DNA of 64,000 nt from Brachionus manjavacas. Lineage: Eukaryota; Rotifera; Eurotatoria; Ploima; Brachionidae. Below the pieces are notes generated by a model. It was not told where the DNA came from, did not search any database, and saw only the letters and a program-made list of their open reading frames with translations. Below are positions 51,383-62,580 of the stretch, in pieces; position 1 is the first letter of the stretch, and every line of letters starts with the position of its first letter. The stretch covers positions 1,936,501 to 2,000,500 of the forward strand of contig JAHQIY010000001.1 of NCBI GenBank assembly GCA_019054805.1. The letters run 5' to 3'. Position numbers and translations under genes: made by a program.

Positions 51383-52559
51383 TTAAATTCATAGCTAGGA
51401 AATTTTAAAATGAGTGTAAAATTGCTAAGAAATTTTTACGCTTTTAACTCTTTGTTTAAGGTGATTTAAATTAATTATTAAAAAAGAGAATACTCTTTGA
51501 CATAGAGATTAAAATTAATCTCGATAGAAAATCGCCTCTTGATTGTGAAATTTAAACCTAACAAAAATTTTTTTTCTAAATAGCATAGGTTTCTTAAAGA
51601 TAACTTAATGAGCTATTGAATAGGTATCTTTTGAGACTAGGGAAACATAGTTATCTTTGAAAACGAATTAGAGATAAAATTGGTTTTGTTTTCAAGCGAC
51701 TACAATTAATCACTTGACAAAATTTTAAATTTTCTGCTCAATTGAGCACATTGGCCCTTTATACGGATGACATTAAAACAAAAAAAATTTCTTTAATTTA
51801 AGAGCAATTAAATTAACAAAAAGCAGATGATTTGTAAGACCTGAGCTAGATCAAGATTTAGCACTTTGTGAGCGAACGAATAGACTTACATAATTTGCTA
51901 TTCTATTTTAGATTATTTAGACCTAAAGGCTACGCTTGATTGAATTTTATTAGAATACATATTTGTCCTTAAAATTGATCAAAAACATATTTCATCTAAT
52001 GAGCCGATGAAACTATTTGAGTCTAAATCTCGTCAAAAGGAAATTAATTTTTTTCTAAATATTTATTCTTAATTTAAAAAAAAAAGATTAAAAAATTAGT
52101 TCCTTTTAAATAAAATATAAATTATTTCGAATCAATAGGGACTTAAATCATTCGAAAATAATTTCCATTATTGGCTCATTTGACTAAGCGATATTTAAAA
52201 TTATTATCTAATTATGCTTTTAAATTTTATTTGAATCAAATTAAGGTGTAATCTAATATTTTTTTTCTAAAGCTTTGATTTCTAATAACAAAGATCTATT
52301 TTGATTGTGACATGTGAATTTGTTAGTGTAATGTAAATTGGAACAATTTGCCCAAGGGTTCGATACTTGTCACGATTGAGTGACAAATAATTTTTTACAT
52401 TTAACTAAAATTTATTAGATAATGACAATTTTTTTTCTTCTAAGAAAAGGTTTTTAATTAATAAATAAATGAAAAAATCTTGTCAAAAGGATGAAGAAAA
52501 GGGAAAATGCTTCCGAGAAGTCTTGTCTTCAATATTAAGTCCTAATTCTGATTAAACTG
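51383..52559. other. AT-rich stretch; expected to hold the missing first exon(s) of the membrane protein gene
   Basis: No exon with a convincing signal peptide could be placed on the minus strand. No repeat or element was recognised. Confidence 0.35.
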
Positions 52560-53790
52560 ATTCTGAGAAACATGTCGATTTACTAACTTTAAATTCTATA
52601 CAAATTATAATCAGTGTAGTCTTAATGATCCAATTTTCTTAAATGAATTAATTATGGCTTTAAAAAGATTGAGAAATGAAGCGGCATCAAGACCTGACCA
52701 AATTCATAATTTAATGTTAAAAAAACTTATCTAGAAATTGATTAATAGAAATAATAGAACCTTTTAAATTATCTCTTTTTGAGAAGGATGAGTTCCGAAA
52801 GCGTGGAATACGGCAACTTGAAATCTATGATCATGATAACATGATCAAAACTTAATAGATTAAAATGTTAGTAAAAATGACGGAAAAAGCTTTTTTTAAA
52901 TACTTTCTAATTAAACACAAAATGTTTATTATTTTAATCAATTAAAAAAAAAAACTTTGATTTTATTTGATTTAGATTTTATTTTACTTCAGAAATAAAA
53001 ATTCTCTTCCCAATTAAAGATAAAACATACCATGTTTAATAAAGTTTAAAAATTTAGTATTTAAAAAATTGATAAAAAAAAAATTTTTTTTATAGATCAA
53101 AAACTAAAAATTTTAATCTGAAATTTACATTTAATATCTATTGATCATTGATCATAAACTTCAATTTGCCTGGAATACTCCGAACATTACTATGATTCAA
53201 AAAAAGCCTCTACTTCACAAGATCCTTTAAATTATAGACCAATTAGTATAACGAGTTGTTTAGGAAAGTTAGTAGAACGAATAGCTTATTCAAGATTATA
53301 CAGTTTTTTAGAACAAAATTCACTTCCTATCCAGGAACAATCTGGATTTAGGAAAAAATGGCGAACTTCAGATAATCTTTTCTTTTTAATTCATAAAATT
53401 GTGGAGTCATTTAATAGAAAAAAAAAAGAGTTTTTTTGCCTGTTTTTTGTTATTTCCAAAGCCTTTGATAGGATTTGGCATGAAGGTTTACTTTATAAAT
53501 TGATAAAAATGAATCCACCTCATTTTTTGACTAACTAGATTAGATCCTTTTTTGATTCTAGGAGATTCAAGGTAAATGTGAACGATCACCTAAATGAAGA
53601 ATATCAAATAACTGCAGGTGTTCCTCAAGGCTCAGTAATTAGTCCCCTTTTATTTAGTATATATATTAATGACATCCCCAAAAGAAACAAAACAAATAAT
53701 AAATACTCTCTGCTTTTCGCAGATGATCAAGTTAAATTCGTTAAAAAGGTAACAAAGGTGCAAAAAAGTGTGTTGCAGAATAATTTTTAA
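52560..53790 (+). mobile_element. Degraded LINE: reverse transcriptase fragment
   Basis: 52636-52735 reads FLNELIMALKRLRNEAASRP then DQIHNLMLKKL, the first reverse transcriptase block. About 330 bp of AT-rich DNA intervenes, and the domain resumes at about 53215 with SLYFTRSFKL / NYRPISITSCLGKLVER (in different frames), SGFRKKWRTSDNLFFLIHK, FCLFFVISKAFDRIWHEGLL, ITAGVPQGSVISPLLFSIYI and LFADDQVKF. It stops at 53788-53790. Frameshifts and stops (for example the TAG at 53536-53538) show it is dead. The FADDQ box and sequence differ from the 15.5 kb LINE, so this is another family. Confidence 0.78.
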
Positions 53791-53911
53791 AAATATTTTA
53801 TAATATCTAAATTAAATTAATATATCAAAAAAAGAAGAGTTTTTGTTCAATTAGTATTTGAATTTCACAACGCCATAAATAAGAGTGATAAAGGGCGCAG
53901 ACTAAAAAATA

Positions 53912-53983
53912 TGCCGTGACCAGTATTCGAAACTGGGTTCTCTCGGCCACAACGAGAAGTACTGACCACTATACTATCACGGC
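53912..53983 (-). tRNA. tRNA-His (GUG)
   Basis: 72 nt on the minus strand. A seven-pair acceptor stem (GCCGTGA with TCACGGC) and A as discriminator; anticodon arm TCTCG-TTGTGGC-CGAGA gives anticodon GTG; B box GTTTCGAATAC. A run of six T follows on the coding strand, as RNA polymerase III termination needs. It is one base downstream of tRNA-Ala, so the two may be transcribed together. Confidence 0.95.
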
Positions 53984-53984
53984 C

Positions 53985-54057
53985 TGGAGATGCCGGGTAT
54001 CGATCCCGGTACCTCTCGCATGCTAAGCGAGCGCTCTACCATCTGAGCTACATCCCC
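53985..54057 (-). tRNA. tRNA-Ala (AGC)
   Basis: 73 nt on the minus strand. Acceptor GGGGATG with CATCTCC, D-arm GCTCAGATGGTAGAGC, anticodon arm CTCGC-TTAGCAT-GCGAG with anticodon AGC, B box GATCGATAC. No intron. The identical gene is at 55010-55082 on the plus strand. Confidence 0.96.
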
Positions 54058-54171
54058 GTCAAAATAAAAAAACTGAATTATGCTTTACATTAATTAAGCA
54101 AAATTTTGTTTTATTTAAAAATATCTAATAAGCAGTTTTATATTTATTAAAAGTTTTATCTAAATTATTGC

Positions 54172-54792
54172 TTATTCACATATTTTTTGACACTCTTGCA
54201 AAGACTCAAAATTGTTATTGTTTCCCTCACATCCACCATAGTCAAAGATCTCACATTTGTTTGTCAGCGTGTTGAAGTAGTACCTCTCAAAACTTGCTTT
54301 ACAACGGCCAGCGTCTTTTGGCAATGTGCACATATGTCCAGCCATTCTGCGTTCTTTTTTAACAACCTTGAAGCATGTTTGTTCACATTGTTGCTGGCTT
54401 TCAAAGTTATTTTCATTTGATCCACAACCACCATAGATAAAGTTTTGACAAGTCAAACTAGTCGAGTTGAAAAAGTACCTAATGATATTTTGCTCACACA
54501 TTCCAGGTTTCTTCTCCTGAAAGCACTTGTAGTTTTCAATATAGTCAGGGCTAATTAGTGAAGGATGACAGCTCTTCGAGCAATCTTCCATTGAATCGAA
54601 AATGTTCTTATTTCCACCACATCCGCCATAAATAAACTCCTCGCATTTGTTTGACTCAAAGTTGTAGAAATACTTGACCATCATTGCTTTACAATTGCCA
54701 GAATCTGCTTTTTGAACACATACCTTAGGATCAACCTCGGCAAACGAGCTTTGAATCAAATAAAATAATAAAACTGAAAATATTTTTATCAT
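54172..54792 (-). CDS. Secreted three-domain Kunitz-type protease inhibitor
   Basis: Single exon, 206 residues. Signal peptide MIKIFSVLLFYLIQSSFA (about 1-18). Three Kunitz/BPTI domains each carry six cysteines and FIYGGC or its variant: residues 25-75, 90-140 and 155-205. The reactive-site P1 residues after the second Cys are Lys35 (GNCKA), Glu100 (GMCEQ) and Lys165 (GRCKA). Lys fits trypsin-like proteases; Glu in domain 2 is unusual and suggests a different target or no inhibition. The linker KVVKKERRM between domains 2 and 3 is basic and might be cleaved. The gene lies between two inverted copies of a tRNA-Ala/tRNA-His pair. The start is the only ATG that gives a signal peptide. Confidence 0.94.
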   Translation of the reverse strand: MIKIFSVLLFYLIQSSFAEVDPKVCVQKADSGNCKAMMVKYFYNFESNKCEEFIYGGCGGNKNIFDSMEDCSKSCHPSLISPDYIENYKCFQEKKPGMCEQNIIRYFFNSTSLTCQNFIYGGCGSNENNFESQQQCEQTCFKVVKKERRMAGHMCTLPKDAGRCKASFERYYFNTLTNKCEIFDYGGCEGNNNNFESLQECQKICE

Positions 54793-55009
54793 TTTGTGAA
54801 TTATTTTTCTAAAAAAAAAACAGTTCTTAAATACAAGAAAATTTCTATTTCATTTAAATCTGAAATCAATAAAAATTTTATTTGAAAAGATTAAATTCAA
54901 ATTTTAATTGAATTTGGAAAGATTAAATTCATAAGATGACAAGGGTTTTAATTTTATTAGAATTAAAAAAAAGGAATCATTTTAATTTTTTTTGTAAGAG
55001 TACACAACA

Positions 55010-55082
55010 GGGGATGTAGCTCAGATGGTAGAGCGCTCGCTTAGCATGCGAGAGGTACCGGGATCGATACCCGGCATCTCCA
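55010..55082 (+). tRNA. tRNA-Ala (AGC), second copy
   Basis: Identical in all 73 positions to the gene at 53985-54057, opposite strand. Intact A and B boxes. One base (G55083) separates it from the following tRNA-His. Confidence 0.96.
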
Positions 55083-55083
55083 G

Positions 55084-55155
55084 GCCGTGATAGTATAGTG
55101 GTCAGTACTTCTCGTTGTGGCCGAGAGAACCCAGTTTCGAATACTGGTCACGGCA
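55084..55155 (+). tRNA. tRNA-His (GUG), second copy
   Basis: Identical in all 72 positions to 53912-53983, opposite strand. Followed by TATTTTTTCC, a polymerase III terminator. Confidence 0.95.
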
Positions 55156-55168
55156 TATTTTTTCCAAA

Positions 55169-57708
55169 TTTTTACACTAAAGACAAAAATATTTAGTCTT
55201 TTTCTTTAAATTAAACTCAAATTTCAAAAATATCAATTTATTCCAGGTAGCTTTTGTGATTACCAAAAATGTCAAAAATATATGTAAATATAGATAAAAT
55301 TTTTTTATTTCAAAAGAGAATGATTGTGTATATTTTTTATCGAAAGCCTTTTTTTTAAATAAAATCTAATTAAATCTTTAATTAAAAAAAATTTACATAA
55401 TTTCTACTTGAATAAATAATATCCAGATTCACGGCAGCTGTTTGAAACTCTTTAATTTAAATGCGTCTTTTTCTTATGTCTTTCTTGAAATATATTACAA
55501 GGAGTATGGCCTCAAATTGATGTGGCAACGTGTCAAAAAATATTAAACGACTTAATATAGAGTTATCGATTAATGTATTAGATAAGACTTAATATAAAAG
55601 ATATAACCACAAGTTAATGGCCAAGGAAACAAGCGATTTTATTGCTTACCAAGATACAGTGAACCATGTTAAAATTTCAAACTCTTCTAGACACTTTATT
55701 ATAACGAAACATTTTTTCGGATAATGTTCAATATTTAAACTAACTTTATTTAATAGGGATTTAGAAGTTGGAAACAAAATTAAAAGATCTTTAAATGCGA
55801 TTAATCTGGGTATTTTTTAAGTTGATATTTTAAAATGCTACCTACTTGAACTCATTTTTAAATACTTTGCCGTAAAATGATTTCTAAATTGACAATTTTT
55901 AGAATATAATTTTTTTAAATGAATTTTTTTTTTTTTTCCAAAAATAAAAACTTTTAAGTTGATGAATTAGAATGTGTCTTATCTTGAATAAATAGAATAA
56001 TCGGATTTTTGGTCAAATCTGAATAATATAAAATTCTGAAGAAGATTTTAGAAATTAGAGAAATAAAATTGAAATGATTTTAATGAATAACTATGCAAAT
56101 GAATTAGTAATATTCAACATAGATAGGTTTAAATACATTAAAAAATTGAAAATCGAGAAAATGGTTCGAATGCAATAAAAAACCAGATAGGTAAATAAAT
56201 AATTAATTTCTAAGTGTTGCTATCCAAAATTTTGGAAATTTCATACAAAAATTTCGAAATGCTTTCATGACAATTCTACCGTAAAAAAAAATTACTAAAA
56301 TTTTTTTTATTGAACAAAAAATCATCTAATTTCTAAAACAAATAGTATTTTTTTCAATCTTTTGAGCATTCCAATTTGAATTTAAAATCATTTAACACTT
56401 TTTTGAATTATATTTTGATAGTATCTATTTTAAAAAATAATCCTAAAAAAACTTTTCTTCATTTCAGTTTAAAATTAAAATTAAATTTGCCTAATAATCT
56501 CAATTGATAAAAGATGACTTTTTACTCCAGATTAATTATGAGCAAGCCTTGTGAACAAGAGATCAATATTGAAGCTTTGAATATTTTAGCTTTTTATTTT
56601 AATTAAATAATATTAATTTTTAAAGATTTTGAAAAAAAGTAAGAAATTTAAATATAAACATTACACTGTTGAATTTTTTCGAGTGATTTTTTTTTATCAG
56701 TATCAATTAGAGATTAAATTTTTTGAAAAATTTGGATTGATTTTGAATAAATGAAATGCTAATCAGTCTTTTATTTAGAGAGGCACTTAACTGCTGATTA
56801 ACCTTGATACTTAAAATTTATCTTTAAAATGCGGTTGAGATAGAAAAAAACAAAAAAAAACACACAGTAATGCTATGATACGTAGTTCTGAGGTAAAATT
56901 ACGCAAAAATTTGTTAAATCCAAAGAGTTTTTAATAAAATTATCTAAAAAAAATTAAAAAAAGAAATTAATTTCACTTTTCAAAGCATCAAAAATAAAAT
57001 ACTAAAAATTAAGTAAAATTATGATAAAAATATCAAGAATGGATTTTTTTGACCAAATTAGGAATTGGAATAGAAAACAAAAATGTAATAGTTTAAATCA
57101 GATTATTGTTAAGGGAATTAATCTACATCAGCACTTGAGAGAAATAATTTTAATTTATAGAAATTATTAAAATAATTTTAGTGAAAAATTATTGATATTT
57201 TTTGAAAAAAAAGAAAATTAAAAATATTAGCCTTTTTGAGTTTTTTAGAGCCTAGATAACCTAAAGCTCGTTCTTTTAGATGAATTAATAAAAAAAAGAA
57301 TAAACTTGTCAAAACCTTACCAAAAATCCTTGAACGTTTTAATCCAAATTTCAAGGTGTCCTTTTTTTTTAATTTTATTTATTTTTGTCTTACTTTTGTC
57401 TATCCGATTTGTTGCTAAAAAAGATTAAATAAAATCAATAAAATAAAATAAATGAATTAGACTATTAAATTTAAAAAAAATAAAATTTCTTAAATTTCAT
57501 CTTCTTTTGATTTCACAATTTTTAGTTTTAGATGTGATGTAAAATATTTAATAATTTTATATTTTTTAAAATAAATTTTTTTTTTTATTTTAATTCCAAG
57601 GTTTTTTTCAAAACTGGAAAAATTTGTTTCTAATAACACTAAATTTTTTTGATTTAAATTCAAAAAATTTACTTCAAGTTCTTTTAGAATTAGTTATTAT
57701 TTTTTTAA
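55169..57708. other. AT-rich spacer, no gene seen
   Basis: 2.5 kb without supportable coding, terminal repeats or LINE motifs. A slightly less AT-rich patch at 55430-55560 was examined and gives no domain. The last part should include the promoter of the gene at 57709. Confidence 0.45.
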
Positions 57709-59283
57709 ATGAACTCAAAAAGATTATCAAGCTCAGTTCTTAGAGTGCGTGACGCCTCTACTCAATGCGATTTTTTACCTCTCTCGCGGTTACGAAAATT
57801 CTACGATAACAAAATTTATGGTAGAAGTTTTGCCAAAAATTTGATTAAAAAAACTCCATCACCAAAAAATAATCGAAAAATTATCTTTTCCAAAAATGTA
57901 TCACACTCGGCCAAGAGTCCACAAACCACGCATGAAATTCCTTACAATCTAAGATCAAGATCCAACCGGCCAACAATCTCTTCTGCATCAAAACGCTTCA
58001 CATCGCGTTCAAACACCCCTGTTAAGACAAAACGAGTCCATTTGTCTCCTCCGGACAAATCGGACTATTTATTTGAAAAAAAAGAGGCCATCAAGCTTCG
58101 AAATCAGCCTGAGTTGTACCGAAGAGGCAATAAGTTTACCTTATACACTCCAGATATGGATGAAGTTGATCCGAACCAAGTTGATGGAGGCGTCAATTGG
58201 GAACAACTGGATCTAAACAATCCTTTTGGAGATCTGGACGCGGACCAAATGGATTTGAATCGACTTTTGATTCTAGGACCTGGTAGCATTAGTGAAGATG
58301 AGTCCGATCGATCTCAGCAGCAAATTTTGCCAGAAACTGATCACGCAGAGACAGCTTCGGCCAATGAAGTATTCTTTGATGCCGAAGAACCTAATAATGA
58401 AGCCGAAGAAGAGCAGCAGCCAATTTGGGAGCACTTGGACCTGAATGCCTTGTACGGACGACAGAGAACCGATTCGGAAAGCGGTGAATCAGCTGAAGAA
58501 GAGACTGTGTGGGAACACTTGGATTTGAATAAGCTTTATGGTCTGCCGGCTCGCAGTCAAGAGCCAGAAGAACCAGAGGAGAATGAGTGGGGTTTATCGG
58601 ATGTTATGAACGCCACTTGGGGTGGTTCTAACAACCGAAATTTACCAAATGTCAGAAATATTCGAGTGCCAATGAGAAAAATTCGACCAAGAAAACAAAA
58701 GCATCCTTTGCTACCAAGACAGCGAAAATTAATCGAACCAAATATAAGACTTGATTTTAATCCACCTTTGAATCCAAATATTGATGAAGCTCTGCAATAC
58801 TTGAGAGACAATCGACCCATGAACACCAAGCTTGTTGATCCAGAAGTTGAATATTTTAATTTTAGAATGCCTATTCTGAGACGTAATGCTAATGATAATT
58901 CGATTGAAGCCCTACTAAAAGCCAAATTGGATCAATTGAAGAGAACAGATACACAAATTTATGTTAAACTGCACCAAGCTTGTAAGCTAAGGCGCATTCA
59001 GGAAATTAAAGAGAGAATACTGAACAAAATTGAGCGAAGAATGAACGAGATTGATGATTTGATGGATCAGAATGATGCCGATGAGAAAAATGCTTTCAAT
59101 GATGCTAATAGACACTTGAGTTTGGCTCAAAGAAATGCCAAATGGCTGGAGTATATAAGCCGAAAAGAAGCGCCAAGAATGAATTATTTAAATGTGGATA
59201 CGCGCAGACGTGTTCGCTTTAATAATCGGGAAAGAGTAATTGACTTGGCTTTGGAAAATTATATTGCCAATTATAGTTCATGA
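57709..59283 (+). CDS. Unrecognised 524-residue protein with three WE[HQ]LDLN repeats
   Basis: Single exon, ATG to TGA, GC-richer than its surroundings. The N-terminal 130 residues are basic and Ser-rich, with DASTQCDFLP (residues 15-24), which could be a dynein light chain LC8 site, and several SP/TP dipeptides. An acidic middle (about 145-295) holds three copies of an 11-residue motif: WEQLDLNNPFG (164-174), WEHLDLNALYG (240-250) and WEHLDLNKLYG (268-278), plus a weaker MDLNRLLILG (181-190). A basic region follows (about 305-345), then a Lys/Arg/Glu-rich helical stretch (about 395-480) likely to form a coiled coil, and a basic end. No membrane helix or signal peptide. The short repeated motifs in a disordered acidic stretch look like binding sites for one partner; I cannot name it. 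Confidence 0.8.
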   Translation: MNSKRLSSSVLRVRDASTQCDFLPLSRLRKFYDNKIYGRSFAKNLIKKTPSPKNNRKIIFSKNVSHSAKSPQTTHEIPYNLRSRSNRPTISSASKRFTSRSNTPVKTKRVHLSPPDKSDYLFEKKEAIKLRNQPELYRRGNKFTLYTPDMDEVDPNQVDGGVNWEQLDLNNPFGDLDADQMDLNRLLILGPGSISEDESDRSQQQILPETDHAETASANEVFFDAEEPNNEAEEEQQPIWEHLDLNALYGRQRTDSESGESAEEETVWEHLDLNKLYGLPARSQEPEEPEENEWGLSDVMNATWGGSNNRNLPNVRNIRVPMRKIRPRKQKHPLLPRQRKLIEPNIRLDFNPPLNPNIDEALQYLRDNRPMNTKLVDPEVEYFNFRMPILRRNANDNSIEALLKAKLDQLKRTDTQIYVKLHQACKLRRIQEIKERILNKIERRMNEIDDLMDQNDADEKNAFNDANRHLSLAQRNAKWLEYISRKEAPRMNYLNVDTRRRVRFNNRERVIDLALENYIANYSS

Positions 59284-59906
59284 TTTTTTGTTATTTTTTT
59301 TTGGTTTTTAATAAAATTTTACAAGATTAGAATAGGTTTTTTAACAAAAAAAATTTAAGGAAATTATTTATTTTTCTAAACAAAGAATGGAAAATTTTTT
59401 CTATGTTAATATTTTTGGGTAAATTTTTCAAAAGATTTTTATTAAATGGGTATTTATATTTATTTAATTATTAGGGTGTAAAAATAAATATTTTTTGGGT
59501 ATTTATTTTTTGTCAAAATTATTGCATAACAAATAAAAACTGGATACAGAAAAGTTATTGTTGAGGAGTATAATATTTACTATTGATTATAAGAAAAATT
59601 CGAACACTTGAAAATAAAAATTCAAAATCCTCCGTTTTTTAATTTGAACTTACTCCTAATCCAAAAGAATGGAAAACTCTTTCTTTACCAATAGTTTCTA
59701 CAACTAGTCTAGGGAATTTTTTTCCAAACTAGCTTGTAAGTTGCATCTGTGTGAAAATGAGTAGACATCAAATAGTTATTTAATAATCTTATTGATTAGA
59801 AAAAATAGAAAATTTAGTATCTTTATAGTTGTGTCATATTTGGTGCATTTGACCCTTTCTATCCTATACTGTTTTCTGCGTCATCGTCATTGTCAAATGT
59901 TTGAAT
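59284..59906. other. AT-rich spacer, no gene seen
   Basis: Holds the 3' untranslated region of the preceding gene (AATAAAATTT at about 59310). The 59640-59760 patch is slightly less AT-rich but unassigned. Confidence 0.4.
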
Positions 59907-60229
59907 CAGAGTTGTTTAAAAGTCTCAAAATAAAATAGTCCGGAAATTAAATATTTTTTTTTTAAAAAGTCCACTTTTTTTAAATTAGCTAGATCAGACT
60001 TAAAATCAAAAAATTTATACTCTTGGGTAGTCTAATACATATAGAATTGCATTATTTCTAATAATTTTAGCATAAAAGTCTTCTCAATTATTCTTCAGTA
60101 TTCAAAATTTTTAAAGTCCGGATTTGGAATTTTGAAAAAAAAAATTAAAAATAAAAGTCTTTGGCTAGGACTTTAAAAAATTATAAAATTCCAGACTTGG
60201 ACTTTACTTGAGACTTTTAAACAACTCTG
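59907..60229. mobile_element. hAT-type miniature element with 8-bp target duplication
   Basis: Begins CAGAGTTGTTTAAAAGTC and ends GACTTTTAAACAACTCTG. Flanked by GTTTGAAT (59899-59906) and GTTTGAAA (60230-60237), one mismatch in eight. 323 bp, non-coding. Same family as 34350-34598. Confidence 0.88.
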
Positions 60230-61069
60230 GTTTGAAAAATTTCCCAAGTGGGCATTTTTCTTTTCTTCTTTTAAGATTCGTGGACTGTTTTCTCAACATC
60301 GGTTTACTCCTGACTGCTGTAATATTCTGGCGGAAACTTTTTTTTTGCGTAATACATTTATTAATCTATTTACGAAATAATTATTCTTTTCCTTGTTGTT
60401 TAAAATTTCTAATCATTCAAATGAATATTTAGATTTTTTAATTTAAATAATTAACCACTAAGATAAATTAATACTCTAAATGAATTTTTATACACTCTTT
60501 TTATTATTTTTAGATCACAAATAAACATTTAAATCATTTAATATTTTAAATAACACTCTTCGAATATTTTAAGCACTAAAATTATTTATCTAATATTCAA
60601 ATTGATTTTTAGCTAAAAATCCAATTATATTAATAAATTCCCATTTAAATACTAAGAAATTTAAATTTATTATTGTTTTAATTAAATGAAAAGTAAATAA
60701 AATGTCAAATAATTTAAAAAATTTTCTTTGTAAGAAAAATTTAATTTTAAAAGAAACATAAAATGGTAGATGAAAATGAAATGAAAATTTTTTAATCGTT
60801 AAAAGATTGTTTGTTTAATAGATAAGCTTTCGATAATCTATTAATCTTAATTTTTTAATTAGATTTCTGTCGAAAAAAAAATTTTTATTAAATATTAAAA
60901 TTTAAAATAATTTTAATAAATTAAAAATTAAAGCTCTTTTAAATGATCATCAACCAAATCTTGAATTATAAATTTCAAATTGTTAAAATGTAAACAAATT
61001 AAATAAAATGAGTAAGTTTTTGCAATATTCTGTATACTTATTTATACAAGTTTACAGTTTTATTAACTT
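60230..61069. other. AT-rich spacer, no gene seen
   Basis: No coding or element recognised; includes tandem-like ATTTAAATAATT-type low-complexity strings. Confidence 0.4.
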
Positions 61070-62225
61070 ATAAATAAAACTACGTGGTTATGGGCTAGGT
61101 GAGAAAAAAGTAAAGTGGCTCGAAGACTTTTTGAGTATGAAAACTCAGCGAGTTGTACTTGGTAATGAAGTTTCTAGATCAGAGGTACTGAGTGGAGTTC
61201 CGCAAGGGTCTGTACTTTGACCCCTGCTGTTAGTTCTATACATAAATGACCTACCTGACTGCGTTTCAAATAGAATGGAATTGTATGCAGATGACTCAAA
61301 AATACTCGGCATAGTTAATAAAGTTTATGAGAGAGCGATGTTACAGAAAGACCTGGATGCAGTATGGCAATGGATAGAGATTTGGCGTATTGGACTGTGT
61401 ATTGTTAAATGTAAAGTAATGCATTTCGGCAGACTAAATGCAAGGCATAAATATACACAAAAAAGCAACAGGAATGTTATACTAGCGACCACAGAGTGTG
61501 AAAGGGATCTTGGAGTGATGGTTTCATCAGATTTAAAATGGACCAGCCAAGTGAAAAGTGCTTGTGCGAAAGCAAGTAGGGTACTTGGAATGCTAAAGCG
61601 AACGTTTACAAGTAGAGAGGAAAGACTTTGGGTAAGATTGTATATATCCATGGTGAGACCCCACCTAGATTACGCACTGCAGGTTTGGAGTCCAAGAATG
61701 AAAATGGACGTGAATGCGTTGGAAAAGGTGCAAGAGAGGGCAACAAAAATACCTTTGCCTGTAAGAAAAATGTCGTATGAAAAGAGGCTGACAAAATTAG
61801 GACTGACAAAGCTGAGTGAAAGAAGAGTGAGAGGGAACTTGATTGAAATGTGCAAATTAGTGAATGGAATAAAAAAGGTAAGCTTGGTCAAGAATCTAGT
61901 GAATAAATCAGAAAACAAGGGACCAGCCGAGGCATTAAGAGGAAATAGCACCAGAGTCCAGAGAGAAAGTTTCCCAGCTCAAATTAGAAACGATTTGCGG
62001 CTGCAGTAAATGCCAGACATGTATTTTTCTCAAACAGAGTAGTTCCGCATTGGAATAGGTTGCCAGAAAACGTGGTGAAATCCAAGTCAACCGCTAATTT
62101 TAAAATGGCTTTAGATAAGTTCAATGGAATCGGCTGCTACAGCATTACATGGCCAATTGGCGGTGATGGGCTTAGACAATCTACATGTTAGGTGTCGCAG
62201 CAAGAACTACTACTACTAATAAATT
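61070..62225 (+). mobile_element. 5'-truncated LINE (CR1-like): reverse transcriptase 3' half and tail
   Basis: Begins within ORF2 at GYGLGEKKVKWLEDFLSMK (about 61085) and continues RSEVLSGVPQGSVL, a TGA at 61218-61220, PLLLVLYINDLPDCV, LYADDSKILG, RDLGVMVSSDLKWTSQVKSA, RLYISMVRPHLDYALQVWSP and YEKRLTKLGLTKLSERRVRG. A frameshift just before the TAA at 62007-62009 moves the reading to FFSNRVVPHWNRLPENVV, then KSKSTANFKMALDKFNG. The 3' end is ACTACTACTAATAAATTA. One stop and one frameshift only, so it is fairly young, but severely truncated at the 5' side, as usual for LINEs. Confidence 0.87.
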
Positions 62226-62528
62226 AAAGTGTTCTTATTATGCTAAATTCCATGAATTTGAAGAGGAGCCAATTCAATTAAATCCATTTTAATATAAAAA
62301 GAAGTTATAGTTTTTATTTTGTAATATTTACAAAATTTCTTTCAAATCCTGAAAAATTTTTTTTTTTTAGTTTAGCTAGGCATAACAATACTAATTATTA
62401 AAAAGACTCCAAAAATATTATTTTTTATACAGAATTGAAATTAATTGAATACTGCATACCTATTTTAACTTTCTCTTTAATTTATTTAACTCTTTTATTT
62501 TTAAATTTTATTATATTTTTTTTTTTTA

Positions 62529-62580
62529 ATCTAAAGGAGCAATAGCTCGGTACAGATAAACAAATAAATAATAAAAAATT
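62529..62580 (+). mobile_element. Isolated 3' tail of LINE family A
   Basis: AATCTAAAGGAGCAATAGCT followed by CGGTACAGATAAACAAATAA matches the tails at 452-502 and 45508-45558, including the GGAGC/[A]GCTC pairing. The T-rich DNA before it (62450-62528) resembles the 3' untranslated part of that family, but no coding is left. Confidence 0.75.

Larger units (their letters stand above)
53899..55168. repeat. Inverted duplication of the Ala-His tRNA pair around the Kunitz gene
   Basis: The 146-bp blocks 53912-54057 and 55010-55155 are perfect inverted copies; similarity continues about 8 bases into the terminator side (TATTTTTT) and stops at once on the other side. The 952 bp between them contain the Kunitz gene. 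Confidence 0.95.

Noticed and set aside
58104-58925. Two minus-strand open frames opposite the WE[HQ]LDLN protein
   Set aside because: Antisense shadows; the plus-strand frame is longer, with repeated motifs and plausible composition.
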